DNA from: Caballeronia calidae
GTDB taxonomy: Bacteria; Pseudomonadota; Gammaproteobacteria; Burkholderiales; Burkholderiaceae
Direction: 5' to 3'
Length of the DNA: 64,000 bases
NCBI RefSeq assembly: GCF_900044055.2
Contig: NZ_FCOX02000023.1
Coordinates: 1-64,000 of the forward strand
Both the position numbers and the translations under genes were made by a program. Every line of letters starts with the position of its first letter. The stretch's first letter is position 1. Positions 1 through 9,107 of the stretch are shown here, in pieces. The notes under the pieces are model-generated. The model did no database searches, was not told the DNA's origin, and saw only the letters and a program-made list of their open reading frames with translations.

Positions 1-20
1 TCCACCTCGAAATTGGTGGA
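1..20. repeat. Inverted repeat at the left edge, possible insertion-sequence end
   Basis: The first 20 bases form a perfect inverted repeat, TCCACC-N8-GGTGGA. It lies just beyond the stop of the mandelate dehydrogenase gene, whose last ~18 codons do not match the family. GTCCAC-type repeats are common at ends of IS21-like elements, so this may be the tip of an insertion sequence lying mostly outside the window. A terminator hairpin is the alternative. No transposase is visible here. Confidence 0.3.
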
Positions 21-23
21 CAC

Positions 24-1133
24 CTATGCTCCTCGCTCCAGTCGATCACCGCCAGACGTCAAAGATGGACGGCTTACGATCATTGCGACGACATCAGACA
101 CACCGGCCTCGCCCTTCGCGGAGAGCCCGTACAAGGTGGCGCGTCCGAGCATCACGGCCGTCGCACCCAATGCGACCGCCTTTACCACATCGGCCCCTCT
201 GCGAATACCACTGTCCAGAATGAGATCGGTGGTCGGAGTTACATCGGAAATGCTCGGCAATGCGTCGATAGGTGCAGGAAGATCCGCAAGCTGTCGTCCG
301 CCATGATTCGAGACTATGACACCGTCCGCGCCGATTTCCACGCATCGCTCGGCATCTTCAGCCGTCACTATGCCCTTGACAAGCAGCTTCCCAGGCCAGT
401 CGTCGCGCAAGCGACGGAGGTCGTCCCAGCCGAAGCTCGCGTCCATTTCCCGCCGCAGCGCCGCAGCCTGGCAGGCGGTATCAGACGCGTGGTCGGTCGC
501 GAAGTTCTTCAACTGCGGCATACCATTCGTTAGGTAGGACCAGAGCCAACGGGGATGTGAAATGCCATCGAGAGCGCCTCGTGGAGTGACTTTGAATGGC
601 ATAGCGAACCCATTTCGCAGATCACGCTGCCGGAACCCATTCACCGCAACGTCCGTGGTCAGGATCAACGTCGAATAGTTAGCCTCTCGCGCTCTGCTGA
701 CCAAGCTCTTCGCCAAATTCCGGTGCACCACGTATAACTGGAACCACAAGTCTCCGTCCGCTCCCCTTGATACCTCTTCGATGGACATATTCGACGCGGT
801 AGAGAGTGCGAACGGAATGCCAGCCTTGCTCGCAGCGCGAGCAAGCGAAAGATCTCCGTTGGGCCAAAACGCACTATTGAGACCTGTCGGCGCGATCACA
901 AGCGGCGAGGAAATTTGTCTTCCCAGAAGCTCGGTAGACTGCACCCGCTTGCTCACATCGATAAGACGCCGGGGGCGCAATTCCCACCTATCAAAGGCCG
1001 CTCGATTGTGCCTCAGGCCGGACTCGTCGTCAGCCCCGCCTTCCAGATAGTCGAATACCATCCTTGGTAACCGACGCCGAGCCTCGGAACGATAGTCACC
1101 GACGGAGAAGATACCGGGAAATGCTCTTGTCAT
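24..1133 (-). CDS. mdlB: FMN-dependent (S)-mandelate/alpha-hydroxyacid dehydrogenase, altered C-terminus
   Basis: A 369-residue member of the FMN-dependent alpha-hydroxyacid dehydrogenase family (mandelate, lactate and glycolate oxidases). Visible active-site features are Tyr29 in FDYLEGGADDE, the FMN-binding QLYV segment near 132-135, Lys253 in LLVKG, and the catalytic His277/Arg280 pair in SNHGGRQL. Because benzoylformate decarboxylase and an aromatic-type aldehyde dehydrogenase lie upstream on the same strand, oxidation of mandelate to benzoylformate is the likely reaction. After about residue 351 the usual C-terminal helix ending in ...LxLxGC is replaced by an unrelated tail ending GGDRLERGA, suggesting a rearrangement close to the window edge. 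No strong ribosome site precedes the ATG. Lactate or another 2-hydroxyacid as substrate cannot be excluded. Confidence 0.8.
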   Translation of the reverse strand: MTRAFPGIFSVGDYRSEARRRLPRMVFDYLEGGADDESGLRHNRAAFDRWELRPRRLIDVSKRVQSTELLGRQISSPLVIAPTGLNSAFWPNGDLSLARAASKAGIPFALSTASNMSIEEVSRGADGDLWFQLYVVHRNLAKSLVSRAREANYSTLILTTDVAVNGFRQRDLRNGFAMPFKVTPRGALDGISHPRWLWSYLTNGMPQLKNFATDHASDTACQAAALRREMDASFGWDDLRRLRDDWPGKLLVKGIVTAEDAERCVEIGADGVIVSNHGGRQLADLPAPIDALPSISDVTPTTDLILDSGIRRGADVVKAVALGATAVMLGRATLYGLSAKGEAGVSDVVAMIVSRPSLTSGGDRLERGA

Positions 1134-1492
1134 GATTGCGTCTTGCGTGATTGAACTGGAAAGCGGGGAAAGAAAGCAATTTCATATCGCTCCCCACATG
1201 ACCGCCGAGCGCAAACCCCCGAGGAAGACCAGCCGCAGTTTAGACCGGCAGCAACACATCGACTTATTGCGAGAATCAGCTCGTGATACGCAAGCCAATC
1301 TTGGAACAAGATCGAAGCCAGTCAGGCGGTGCCAGTCGCGACGAGCCTTCAGGTCGTTCGACGGGGTAGCCACGACGCGGGTTATGCAATGCTTTGAACT
1401 GTTGCGACAGACCGCGCCGTCTTAACGCCTCGGCGCTTGCGACTGGTAGGCGGAACGAGAAAGCGCCGGCCATCCCAGTCGCCGTTCCCGCG
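1134..1492. other. Intergenic gap of ~360 bp, no gene recognised
   Basis: This stretch separates the mandelate dehydrogenase from the aromatic-acid transporter, both on the minus strand. The open frames here lack ribosome sites and family resemblance. I see no clear terminator. The spacing may mean mdlB has its own promoter. Confidence 0.4.
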
Positions 1493-2869
1493 TTACTCAG
1501 TGACGACTTGAGTGACCAGCCGCTTCTGACGAAGCGCCGGGATATGGTTTTTGACTGCCGACAGCGAAATCAGTACCAACAGCATTGCGGCTCCGAGCAT
1601 CGCGAGATAAAGGGACGCCCCGCCCACGGTGATGACGATGGCGCCAGCGAATGCGCTGAGAATGGCACCGAGTCGTCCAAACGCGAGCGCCGAAGCGAGG
1701 CCGGTTGCTCTCACGCGGGTCGGATAAACATACGCACACAAGGCGTACATCGTCGACTGAACTGCGTTGACAAAGAGACCGTGTACGCCCAGACCGATAA
1801 CCAAGAGGCTCGTGTGACTTGCCACGTCAACGCCTCGCAGGAAGAAAGCGCTCGCACATCCTCCGGCGCAGCACACCAAGAGCGGCCAACGCGAACCAAA
1901 ACGCGTGATGGCCAAGGCGCAGATGAGTGCGCCGAAGACGCCGCCCAGGTTGTATGCGGTCAGGCCCGAACCCGCAAGTGCCGCGGGAAGACCTTCGGAT
2001 GCAAGCATGGTCGGTAGCCAGCTAAAGGCGGCATAGACGGCGAGCAGGCACATGAAAAACGCACCCCAGATAGCAATGGTGTTACGTCGCTGACCCGGCT
2101 CAAAAAGTGACCCGAAGCCGTCGCGTTGCTCGAGCCTTTGCTCCGCGGCGTCAACGAAAATCGTCTGCGCACTAGTGGGCCGCGACATTTTCGCGAGGAG
2201 CGTGCGCAACTCGGTCCAGCGCTGTTCTTTGCGAGCGAGAAAGCGGGGAGACTCCGGAAACACGAAAAACAGAAGAATGCCAAGGGCCAAGGGGATCGTG
2301 CCACCGATGAAGAACAAGCCACGCCAACCGAAGGTCGGCAAGACGGCACCGGCGAAGAATCCAGCAAGCATGCCTCCAAGCGGCACGCAAACAATGGTAG
2401 ATGTGACGGCGAGCGTGCGGCGACGTGCCGGGGTGAACTCTGCCGTCATCGTCGTGGCACTCGGAAGCGCTCCGCCGATGCCCAGGCCCGCGATAAACCG
2501 AAGCGCGGCAATCATCGTTATGTTTTGGGCAAGTCCGATGGCACAGGTTGCCGCGCCGAACACCACGACGCTACCGATGAGCGCCCAGCGCCGGCCAAAT
2601 CTGTCGGCGAACAAGCCAGCGCAAGCGCTCCCGACGCCCATGCCAACCAAACCCGCCGCTACGGCCGGCGCGAACGCATTGCGTGTTATGCCCCATTCTT
2701 TGATGATAGTGGGAATGGCGTAACCGATGAGTTGGCCATCGAAGCCATCCATGATGATGGACAGCGCGGCCAAGCAAACGACGAACTTCTGAATGAGCGT
2801 AAATGGTCCGTCGTCGAGAAGACTGCCGATGTCAGCAGTCTTTGAAGAGCTGAAGGTCTGCGAATTCAT
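1493..2869 (-). CDS. MFS aromatic acid:H+ symporter (AAHS family)
   Basis: A 458-residue major facilitator with about 12 hydrophobic segments. The first membrane helix carries DGFDGQ (residues 41-46), the signature of the aromatic acid:H+ symporter family, and the loop between helices 2 and 3 has the MFS motif A form GLFADRFGRR. The frame is open upstream, but I place the start at 2869 because GGAGGT sits six bases before that ATG and the longer N-terminus is a basic, non-membrane extension. It lies within the mandelate cluster, so it probably imports mandelate, benzoylformate or benzoate. The exact substrate is inferred from context. Confidence 0.82.
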   Translation of the reverse strand: MNSQTFSSSKTADIGSLLDDGPFTLIQKFVVCLAALSIIMDGFDGQLIGYAIPTIIKEWGITRNAFAPAVAAGLVGMGVGSACAGLFADRFGRRWALIGSVVVFGAATCAIGLAQNITMIAALRFIAGLGIGGALPSATTMTAEFTPARRRTLAVTSTIVCVPLGGMLAGFFAGAVLPTFGWRGLFFIGGTIPLALGILLFFVFPESPRFLARKEQRWTELRTLLAKMSRPTSAQTIFVDAAEQRLEQRDGFGSLFEPGQRRNTIAIWGAFFMCLLAVYAAFSWLPTMLASEGLPAALAGSGLTAYNLGGVFGALICALAITRFGSRWPLLVCCAGGCASAFFLRGVDVASHTSLLVIGLGVHGLFVNAVQSTMYALCAYVYPTRVRATGLASALAFGRLGAILSAFAGAIVITVGGASLYLAMLGAAMLLVLISLSAVKNHIPALRQKRLVTQVVTE

Positions 2870-3057
2870 TACTTGACCTCCGCGCACGCATTCGATGGTC
2901 TGTCGATTGCAACAGGGTCCGCGACGTCGCGCGGGAGCATAGCAAAATATATCTTCATCACGATGTCTCCTAGGTACGCTGCGCCGAGTTGATCGACGCG
3001 TCTTTTGATGCATGAACGCGGACGCTTGTTGTTTTCTGTCGGCGTGCCCGCGGCTAT

Positions 3058-3993
3058 CTACTCCGCAACGGCTGATGCGTTTCGCGCGTCAATCAGCTTG
3101 ACGAGTTTCGCCAATGTCTCGGTGTGCGGAACAGACACGTTGAGTTTGCGGGCCACATCAACGACTGCGCCGTTGATGCCTTCGATCTCGGTCTTTCGCC
3201 CGGCTAGAACGTCTTGCAGCATCGACGGCTTGTGACCGCGGTGCTGTTCAATCGCATGAACGATGTTTGCCGAGCACACGCTCAGATCCGCGCAAACTCC
3301 GGCGGCATTCGCCACTGAGATGACCTCGGCGGCAACGGCCAGCGCCAAGTTCTTGCTGTCATCCAATAATGCCAGCTGGTCCACCGTCGTCCCAGTGACC
3401 GCACAGATGCTGTTGAGCGCAGCGTTGAACGCGACCTTTTCCCAGATAGCTTCCCAGACGTCGTCGTCGACCTGACAATTCAATCCGGCGGAATTGAGAG
3501 CCTCGGCGACGGCACTGACTTTGGAAGTGCGTTCACCGTCGGCACTCATCATCCGAATTTTCCCTTCACCGTGACTGCTCACCGAGCCAGGCCCGACAAG
3601 GTCCGCCGGCCACGTGGTAACTCCAACAAGCACGTTAGAGAGCGGCACGAAGTCTCGAATCGCTTCGACGTTCCCGAGTCCGTTTTGCAGCGTGAGCACG
3701 GCGGTTGTCTCGCCGAGCAGATGCTCGATGCCAGACAAGGCCGCGCGAGTGTGCATCGATTTCGTGAAAACCAACAGCAAGTCAGGTGATTTATCCGTAG
3801 CTTCGGGTCGTATCGCGTTGATGTTCCTGATGGCGCGAGTATCGCCATCCATCTCCAGGCGAAGGCCCTTCGCATGGATAGCTTCCAAATGCGGTTGATT
3901 GATGTCGATCAGCGTCACTGCGTGACCGGCTTTAGCGAGGCAGCCGCCGAACAACGACCCCATCGCTCCTGCACCGAGTACGGCGATTTCCAT
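3058..3993 (-). CDS. Ketopantoate reductase family (PanE/ApbA) protein
   Basis: A 311-residue NADPH-dependent reductase of the 2-dehydropantoate 2-reductase family. It has the N-terminal Rossmann motif GAGAMG (residues 7-12), the catalytic Lys186 in WEKVAFNAALN, and the SMLQDVLAGRKTEIEGING segment (257-275) with the substrate-binding Ser and Glu269. The start at 3993 gives the canonical MEIAVLGAGAMG opening; an ATG at 4002 is equally possible and neither has a good ribosome site. The gene sits between a benzaldehyde-type dehydrogenase and an aromatic transporter. It may therefore reduce a 2-oxoacid of this pathway, such as benzoylformate, rather than serve pantothenate synthesis. That role is inference. 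Confidence 0.78.
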   Translation of the reverse strand: MEIAVLGAGAMGSLFGGCLAKAGHAVTLIDINQPHLEAIHAKGLRLEMDGDTRAIRNINAIRPEATDKSPDLLLVFTKSMHTRAALSGIEHLLGETTAVLTLQNGLGNVEAIRDFVPLSNVLVGVTTWPADLVGPGSVSSHGEGKIRMMSADGERTSKVSAVAEALNSAGLNCQVDDDVWEAIWEKVAFNAALNSICAVTGTTVDQLALLDDSKNLALAVAAEVISVANAAGVCADLSVCSANIVHAIEQHRGHKPSMLQDVLAGRKTEIEGINGAVVDVARKLNVSVPHTETLAKLVKLIDARNASAVAE

Positions 3994-4066
3994 AATTGAC
4001 ATGTCGACCGCGGCTGCGGTCTTACCTGGTTGTCGAATGAGTTGACGAGGGTGACAGGGGTGTAAC

Positions 4067-5518
4067 TCAGAACGGATAGTGTCGCGGCGACGTTTGCACA
4101 GTGACCCAGCGGAGGTCAGTGAACGCGGCAATGCCTGCGTGTCCACCGAAGTGGCCAAAGCCACTACCTTTGACGCCTCCAAAGGGCATCTGCGCTTCGT
4201 CGTGGACGGTTGGCCCATTGACGTGGCAAATCCCGGATTGGATGCGGCCGGCTACCCGCATCGCGCGCGCGACATCGCGACTGAACACGGCCGCAGCAAG
4301 ACCATATTCGTTATCGTTAGCGCATCGGATCGCTTCTTCTTCGCCGTCGACGCGCACGATTGCCTTGACAGGGCCAAACGTTTCTTCGTTGTAGATCCGC
4401 ATGTTCGGTCCGACGTTATCGACGAGCGTTGCAGGCATAAGCGTGCTGTCTGCTCTTCCCCCGCAGACCAGGGTCGCGCCTTTGAGCAGGGCGTCATCGA
4501 TCAAAGCGTTGCATCGTTGTACCGTCGCCATATCGACAACGGAGCCCAACACGACCGGCCCCTTTCGAGGGTCGCCGAGCGGCAGCGTTTTAGCCTTTTC
4601 ACCAAGCTGAAGAACAAACTCGTCGGCGATCGCGCGGTCAACGATGATGCGCTCGGTGGACATGCAGATTTGTCCTGAATTGGCGAAGGCACCGAAAGCT
4701 GCAGCATCGACCGCTGCCCCTATGTCGGCGTCGTCTAGCACGATCAGCGGGGCTTTTCCGCCCAATTCGAGAACAGACGGTTTGAGATGCCGTGCACAGC
4801 TTTCTGCAATAATTTTCCCGACCTTTGTCGAGCCCGTGAAATTGACACGTCGGATAGCCGTATGCGAAATCAGCGCCTCGACAACCGGACCGGCATCAGC
4901 AGGCGCGTTCGTGACGAAGTTGACAACGCCTGCAGGCAACCGTGCATCCATGAAGGCTTCCGCAATCAGTGCGTGCGTCGCCGGGCAGATTTCCGAGCCC
5001 TTCAGTACCACCGTGTTACCGCAAGCGAGTGGAAGGGCTACCGCACGGACTCCAAGGATGACAGGCGCATTCCACGGCGCAATCCCGAGGCATACGCCTG
5101 CCGGTTGCCGAACCGCCATGGCCAGGCTACCGGGTACGTCGGACGGAATGACTTCGCCTGAAATTTGCGTGGTCAGTGACGCTGCCTCCCGCAGACCGTC
5201 AGCGGCCAATCGCACGTTGAAGTCAGCCCAGATGCGCGAAGCGCCCGTTTCGGCCGCCATCGCGGAAGCAAACGCATCCGCCTTCGCTTCGAGTGCTTGC
5301 GCCGCGCTAAGGAGATAGGAACGACGTTGCGTCGGGCCCAGTTGAGACCAATGAGCAAACGCGACAGCAGCTGAATCCACTGCATCACGAACGTCGTCCA
5401 GCGTACATGCAGGGGCCACGCTTGCGACGTCCTGATCCAAGGGGTTGGAGCGTTGGAATGTCGCGCCATTACTCGCGCCGACATGCGCTCCGTTGATGAG
5501 CATCGAAATTGTCTTCAT
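4067..5518 (-). CDS. NAD(P)-dependent aldehyde dehydrogenase, probable benzaldehyde dehydrogenase
   Basis: A 483-residue aldehyde dehydrogenase of the vanillin/salicylaldehyde/benzaldehyde dehydrogenase type. Catalytic residues are visible: Asn150 in APWNAP, Glu251 in LELGGKAP and the nucleophile Cys285 in SGQICMS. The start at 5518 is supported by GGAG just upstream and gives MKTISMLINGA, typical for the subgroup. It directly follows benzoylformate decarboxylase on the same strand with a gap of 40 bases, so it most likely oxidises the benzaldehyde produced there to benzoate. It is a plain ALDH-superfamily protein and not the shorter MdlD class known from Pseudomonas putida, so I give no symbol. 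Confidence 0.85.
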   Translation of the reverse strand: MKTISMLINGAHVGASNGATFQRSNPLDQDVASVAPACTLDDVRDAVDSAAVAFAHWSQLGPTQRRSYLLSAAQALEAKADAFASAMAAETGASRIWADFNVRLAADGLREAASLTTQISGEVIPSDVPGSLAMAVRQPAGVCLGIAPWNAPVILGVRAVALPLACGNTVVLKGSEICPATHALIAEAFMDARLPAGVVNFVTNAPADAGPVVEALISHTAIRRVNFTGSTKVGKIIAESCARHLKPSVLELGGKAPLIVLDDADIGAAVDAAAFGAFANSGQICMSTERIIVDRAIADEFVLQLGEKAKTLPLGDPRKGPVVLGSVVDMATVQRCNALIDDALLKGATLVCGGRADSTLMPATLVDNVGPNMRIYNEETFGPVKAIVRVDGEEEAIRCANDNEYGLAAAVFSRDVARAMRVAGRIQSGICHVNGPTVHDEAQMPFGGVKGSGFGHFGGHAGIAAFTDLRWVTVQTSPRHYPF

Positions 5519-5558
5519 AGTCTCCGCCGTAGGTTTCTCTTTTCCTGAGCGAGGTCCG

Positions 5559-7172
5559 TCAGGCAACCACAACCTCTACAAGACGCGGCTCGCCCGCCTC
5601 GAGGGCTTCCTTCAACTTCTCTGCAAGCTCCGCGGCGTCCGTCACACGGAGACCTTTACAACCCATGCCCTGGGCAAGCGACACGAAATCCAGACCGGGA
5701 AGATCGGTGCCCTGAACCGGGTCGCCGGAAGCGAATCCAAACACCGGCGCAAACTCTTGAAGCGCGGCGTAGCGCTGGTTGTTTAAAATGACAAACGTGA
5801 TTGGCAAACGCATCTGCACAGCGCTATAGATCGCCTGGATGGAGTACATGCTCGAGCCGTCTCCGATCAGTCCAATCACTCTGCGGTTGGGAACAGCGAG
5901 CGCAACGCCGACCGCTGCAGGCATGCCGTACCCCAAGCCGCCGCTAGCCATCGTGAAAAACGTATTGCTCTTTGTGAACGGCAGATACCGTTGCATGACC
6001 GGGCGAGAACTCGGCGCCTCTTCAATGACAACGTCGTTCGGGTCGCGAACCTCCGCCAGGGTTTGCAGCGCGAAGGCGACCGACATCACGGGCGACGGCT
6101 CAGCACGGGGTGGCCTGGGCCGAGGCTCAGGCAAAGGACGCGTGTCCGGAGCCGCACGCGCCAGCAAGTCAAGCACGCCGAGGCGGACGTTACCGACCAC
6201 CGCGGCCCCCGCGGGCGTCCACGCCGCGACATTGGGGTCGTCGACGAGTTGATAAGGGGCCGTGCCCGGAGGCACGTGCGGGCCTGTACCTTCGACGTGA
6301 TACGAAAAAGCAGGCGCGCCAAGGACAAAAACGACGTCATGCCCATCGAGCAGCGAGACGATCTTTTCACGCATCGCGGGTAGAAATCCCGCGAAAAGCC
6401 GGTGGTCCTCGGGGAACGAACAGCGAGCGCTCATCGGTGCGACAAACACGCGTGCGTTATGTCTCTCGGCCAGTTGAACAACTTCCTTCCATGCGCCAGC
6501 CCGGTCGACTCCCGCGCCCACCACGAGAGCAGGCGTTCTCGATGCGTCCAGCGCCGCGCCGAGTTTCGCCAATGCCTCTGGGTCAGGACGGACCGAGTTG
6601 CTGACCGTGGCGCGCTCATGAAACTCTGCAGGCTGGTCCCAGTCATCCACGGGAATTGAAACGAAGACAGGCCCACGTGGCTCCTGCATTGCAACGTGAT
6701 ACGCGCGCTCCAGCGCGCGCGGCACGTCTTGCGCACGCGCGGGCTCAATCGCCCACTTCACGTACGGCTTGGGCAACTCGACTGCCTGTGCGGCGGAAAG
6801 GAACGGGTCGAAGGGCAAGATCGAACGGGCTTGTTGACCCGCCGTAATAACAAGCGGCGTCTGATTCTTGAATGCCGTGAAGATATTGCCCATCGCGTTG
6901 CCGACGCCGGCCGCAGAGTGGAGGTTCACTAACGCTGCGTTTCCGGTCGCTTGCGCATAGCCATCGGCCATCCCGACGACTGCCGCTTCTTGTAAGCCCA
7001 AGACGTATCGGAAGTCGGCAGGGAAGTCCCGAAACATTGGGAGCTCCGTCGATCCCGGGTTAGCAAAGATCGACCTCATTCCCAGTTCACGCACAAGCTT
7101 GATGACGACGTCCCTAACGCTGGCTTGTGTCGACGGACTGCTTCCTTCGCCTTGTTTGTCGCTGCCTGTCAT
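5559..7172 (-). CDS. mdlC: Benzoylformate decarboxylase (ThDP-dependent)
   Basis: A 537-residue thiamine-diphosphate enzyme that decarboxylates benzoylformate to benzaldehyde. All residues known to be catalytic in the P. putida enzyme are present: Ser41 in NPGSTELP, Glu62 in LQEAAVVG, His85 in NLHSAAG and His292 in APAFSYH. The C-terminal cofactor motif GDGS...NN is also clear. The open frame reaches 7193, but AAAAAGG at 7180-7186 is correctly spaced for the ATG at 7172, which I use. This is the first gene of the minus-strand mandelate cluster and shares its promoter region with the divergent LysR gene. Confidence 0.88.
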   Translation of the reverse strand: MTGSDKQGEGSSPSTQASVRDVVIKLVRELGMRSIFANPGSTELPMFRDFPADFRYVLGLQEAAVVGMADGYAQATGNAALVNLHSAAGVGNAMGNIFTAFKNQTPLVITAGQQARSILPFDPFLSAAQAVELPKPYVKWAIEPARAQDVPRALERAYHVAMQEPRGPVFVSIPVDDWDQPAEFHERATVSNSVRPDPEALAKLGAALDASRTPALVVGAGVDRAGAWKEVVQLAERHNARVFVAPMSARCSFPEDHRLFAGFLPAMREKIVSLLDGHDVVFVLGAPAFSYHVEGTGPHVPPGTAPYQLVDDPNVAAWTPAGAAVVGNVRLGVLDLLARAAPDTRPLPEPRPRPPRAEPSPVMSVAFALQTLAEVRDPNDVVIEEAPSSRPVMQRYLPFTKSNTFFTMASGGLGYGMPAAVGVALAVPNRRVIGLIGDGSSMYSIQAIYSAVQMRLPITFVILNNQRYAALQEFAPVFGFASGDPVQGTDLPGLDFVSLAQGMGCKGLRVTDAAELAEKLKEALEAGEPRLVEVVVA

Positions 7173-7470
7173 TGCAATTCCTTTTTGGTTCAAGAGCGTT
7201 TCTGCTCTTCGGTAAAACGAGTATGAGATTCTGAGACTTGCTTGAATATTGCTTTTTTGCGCGAAACCATTTACCTTAAGGTTAAGGGTCGGGGCATGTG
7301 GAAAATATCATACGTTTATGTAAGCGGCTGTTTCTTCAGGGTTTTAATGGTCCATTTGCTGTTTATGGCCGGTACTGCAGGCCAGTGTCCCTAGGGAACA
7401 TCCCGAGATGCGCCGTAGCGCGTTCCGCCGTCCGACGCTTGCCGGCATCGAGTTGACCTACTGCGAACTC
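7173..7470. promoter_or_regulatory. Divergent promoter region between mdlC and lysR
   Basis: This 298-base interval separates divergently transcribed mdlC and a LysR gene, the usual place for LysR operators. It is more AT-rich than the flanking genes. Two palindromes stand out: ACCTTAAGGT at 7273-7282 and CATA-CGTT-TATG at 7309-7320. Either could be part of a regulator site. I cannot assign -35/-10 boxes with confidence. Confidence 0.45.
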
Positions 7471-8397
7471 ATGAGCTTCCACCTCCATCAATTGCATGCT
7501 TTTACGACTATCGTGTCGTCCGGTAGTCTCGGAAGGGCCGCGGCATTGCTCAATGTGACTCAGCCAGCACTAAGTCGAACTATCAAGCGCCTGGAGGAAG
7601 ATGTGGGCGCGTCGCTCTTTGAGCGGCACGTGAAAGGTATGCAGTTGACGGATATTGGCGCTGCCTTGCTGCCGCATGCTCAGCTTCTATTGCGCGAGGC
7701 GGAAAATGCGCGCGAAGAGATTGACGCGATGCGCGGACTCGCCAAAGGAACGATCAAGGTGGGAGCAGTAGGCAGTCTCGCTGCTCACTTCCTTCCTTTG
7801 GCCGTCGATCGTGTCTTGGGGAAATGGGGCAACTTACACGTCGAAATCATCGAAGGCGTGTGGGACCGCCTCGCTGAGGGGCTCATCAATTACGAGATCG
7901 ACCTCGCTCTAAGTACGGCTACCAATGACAGCGACGAGATCGTGGCCGTGCCTGACTGCCGATGGGAGGACAACAGCTTTGTGGTTGCAGCTTTCAGCCA
8001 TCCATTGCGCAAGAAACCTAAGCTCACTCTCGCCGACACTTTGACTGCGCGGTGGGCCATCCCTCCCAAAGGTACAGCCCCTTACGAACATATGCGAGAG
8101 ACATTCCTCTCTCGCAACCTCGACATGCCGGATATTGCTGTCCGGACGCGGTCGGTGACCGTGCTCAAAAGTCTGGTAGCCGAATGCTCGTTTCTGAGCT
8201 GGATGCCCGAACCGATGTACGACTCTGAAAGCAAGGCAGGGATCATGGGGACTCTGCCTATTCCGGGCATTAGCGCGGCCAGAACACTGACTGCGTTTCA
8301 GCGCCGCAACGGGATACTGCCACGTCCAGCCGCGCGTCTACTCGAAGAACTCAGAAGTTTGACCGAGCGCGGCATGGCGTTGCAGACCACGCGATAA
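7471..8397 (+). CDS. LysR-family transcriptional regulator of the mandelate cluster
   Basis: A 308-residue LysR-type regulator. The N-terminal winged helix-turn-helix is clear (GSLGRAAALLNVTQPALSR, then LEEDVGASLFER), followed by a periplasmic-binding-like effector domain. I start at 7471 (MSFHLHQLHAF), where the family homology begins, rather than at the upstream ATG at 7408. The gene is divergent from mdlC and probably controls the mandelate cluster with a pathway metabolite as inducer; that is inference from position. Its last codons overlap DNA that reads as pobA in another frame, so its 3' end lies at an old recombination junction. Confidence 0.85.
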   Translation: MSFHLHQLHAFTTIVSSGSLGRAAALLNVTQPALSRTIKRLEEDVGASLFERHVKGMQLTDIGAALLPHAQLLLREAENAREEIDAMRGLAKGTIKVGAVGSLAAHFLPLAVDRVLGKWGNLHVEIIEGVWDRLAEGLINYEIDLALSTATNDSDEIVAVPDCRWEDNSFVVAAFSHPLRKKPKLTLADTLTARWAIPPKGTAPYEHMRETFLSRNLDMPDIAVRTRSVTVLKSLVAECSFLSWMPEPMYDSESKAGIMGTLPIPGISAARTLTAFQRRNGILPRPAARLLEELRSLTERGMALQTTR

Positions 8398-8639
8398 GCC
8401 ATATCCGTTGGGCTGGTTCGGCATTCTAGTCGAAGCGCCGCCTTCTTCCGACGAGATCATCTATGCTCGGCACGATCGGGGCTTCGCGCTCATCAGCATG
8501 CGCTCGCCGGGCGTGCAGCGCATGTTTTTCCAGTGCGATCCGACGTCACCCTTCGAAGAAACAACGCCGGCAGGTCGCGGAACTCGAACACGTGGCAACG
8601 TCGCGCTCCGCGGCTATGTCGCTGCTTAGAATTATGTAG
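8393..8639 (+). pseudogene. pobA: Remnant of 4-hydroxybenzoate 3-monooxygenase (pobA), internally deleted
   Basis: From 8393 one frame reads DKPYPLGWFGILVEAPPSS and continues with IYARHDRGFALISMRS, matching the central part of PobA (family YPFGWLGILxxTPPxSxELIYANHxRGFAL). From 8571, in a shifted frame, it reads QVAELEHVATSRSAAMSL, matching the PobA C-terminal region, before a stop at 8639. The N-terminal FAD domain and roughly 130 residues between the two pieces are missing, so the gene is dead. Its place beside a mandelate cluster suggests that 4-hydroxymandelate was once degraded through 4-hydroxybenzoate to protocatechuate. Confidence 0.7.
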
Positions 8640-9107
8640 GGTGCGTAGCGGTCTGATGCATTTAAGACGGCGCGTTCGGCGCGAAGCCGACCATAACTGG
8701 AGTGAGGCGAAGTCATGGAAACAATTCGCCATCGGTCTAAACGACAGAGAGGCAAATCGAAGCGTCTCGCCGAGCCAAGACCAGCCAGTTTTGTCCGTTT
8801 TTCGGGAGACGCGGTCGTTCCAACGGCCGCAGACGAATCTCTACGAGCGGCCGGAACTGGTCGAACCGCGGCGAACGTCCTCCCGATCCCTTCGCGCTTG
8901 CTCGCCACGCACCGTTCAGATGCACCGCACCTTACGGCGAGGCGCATTTGTGGCCGACGTGCAGCGCGGCGCGCGAGCGGGAATCGCTGTCCTCCGATTC
9001 CTTCGAAAGCGATGGCCCCGGCTCACCACGACCTGGTGCACGCGCTCGAAAGGCGCGACGCGCGGCTCGTCGACCTTTGAGGCGGACATGTCCCCGCATT
9101 CGAAGGC
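8640..9107. other. Degraded intergenic DNA, no gene recognised
   Basis: About 470 bases between the pobA remnant and the SnoaL-like gene. Several open frames cross it on both strands, but none has a ribosome site or a recognisable family. Together with the remnants on either side it looks like eroded DNA. Confidence 0.4.

Noticed and set aside
1394..2017. A 207-codon plus-strand frame opposite the AAHS transporter
   Set aside because: Low-complexity shadow frame; the transporter on the minus strand has membrane helices and motif A.
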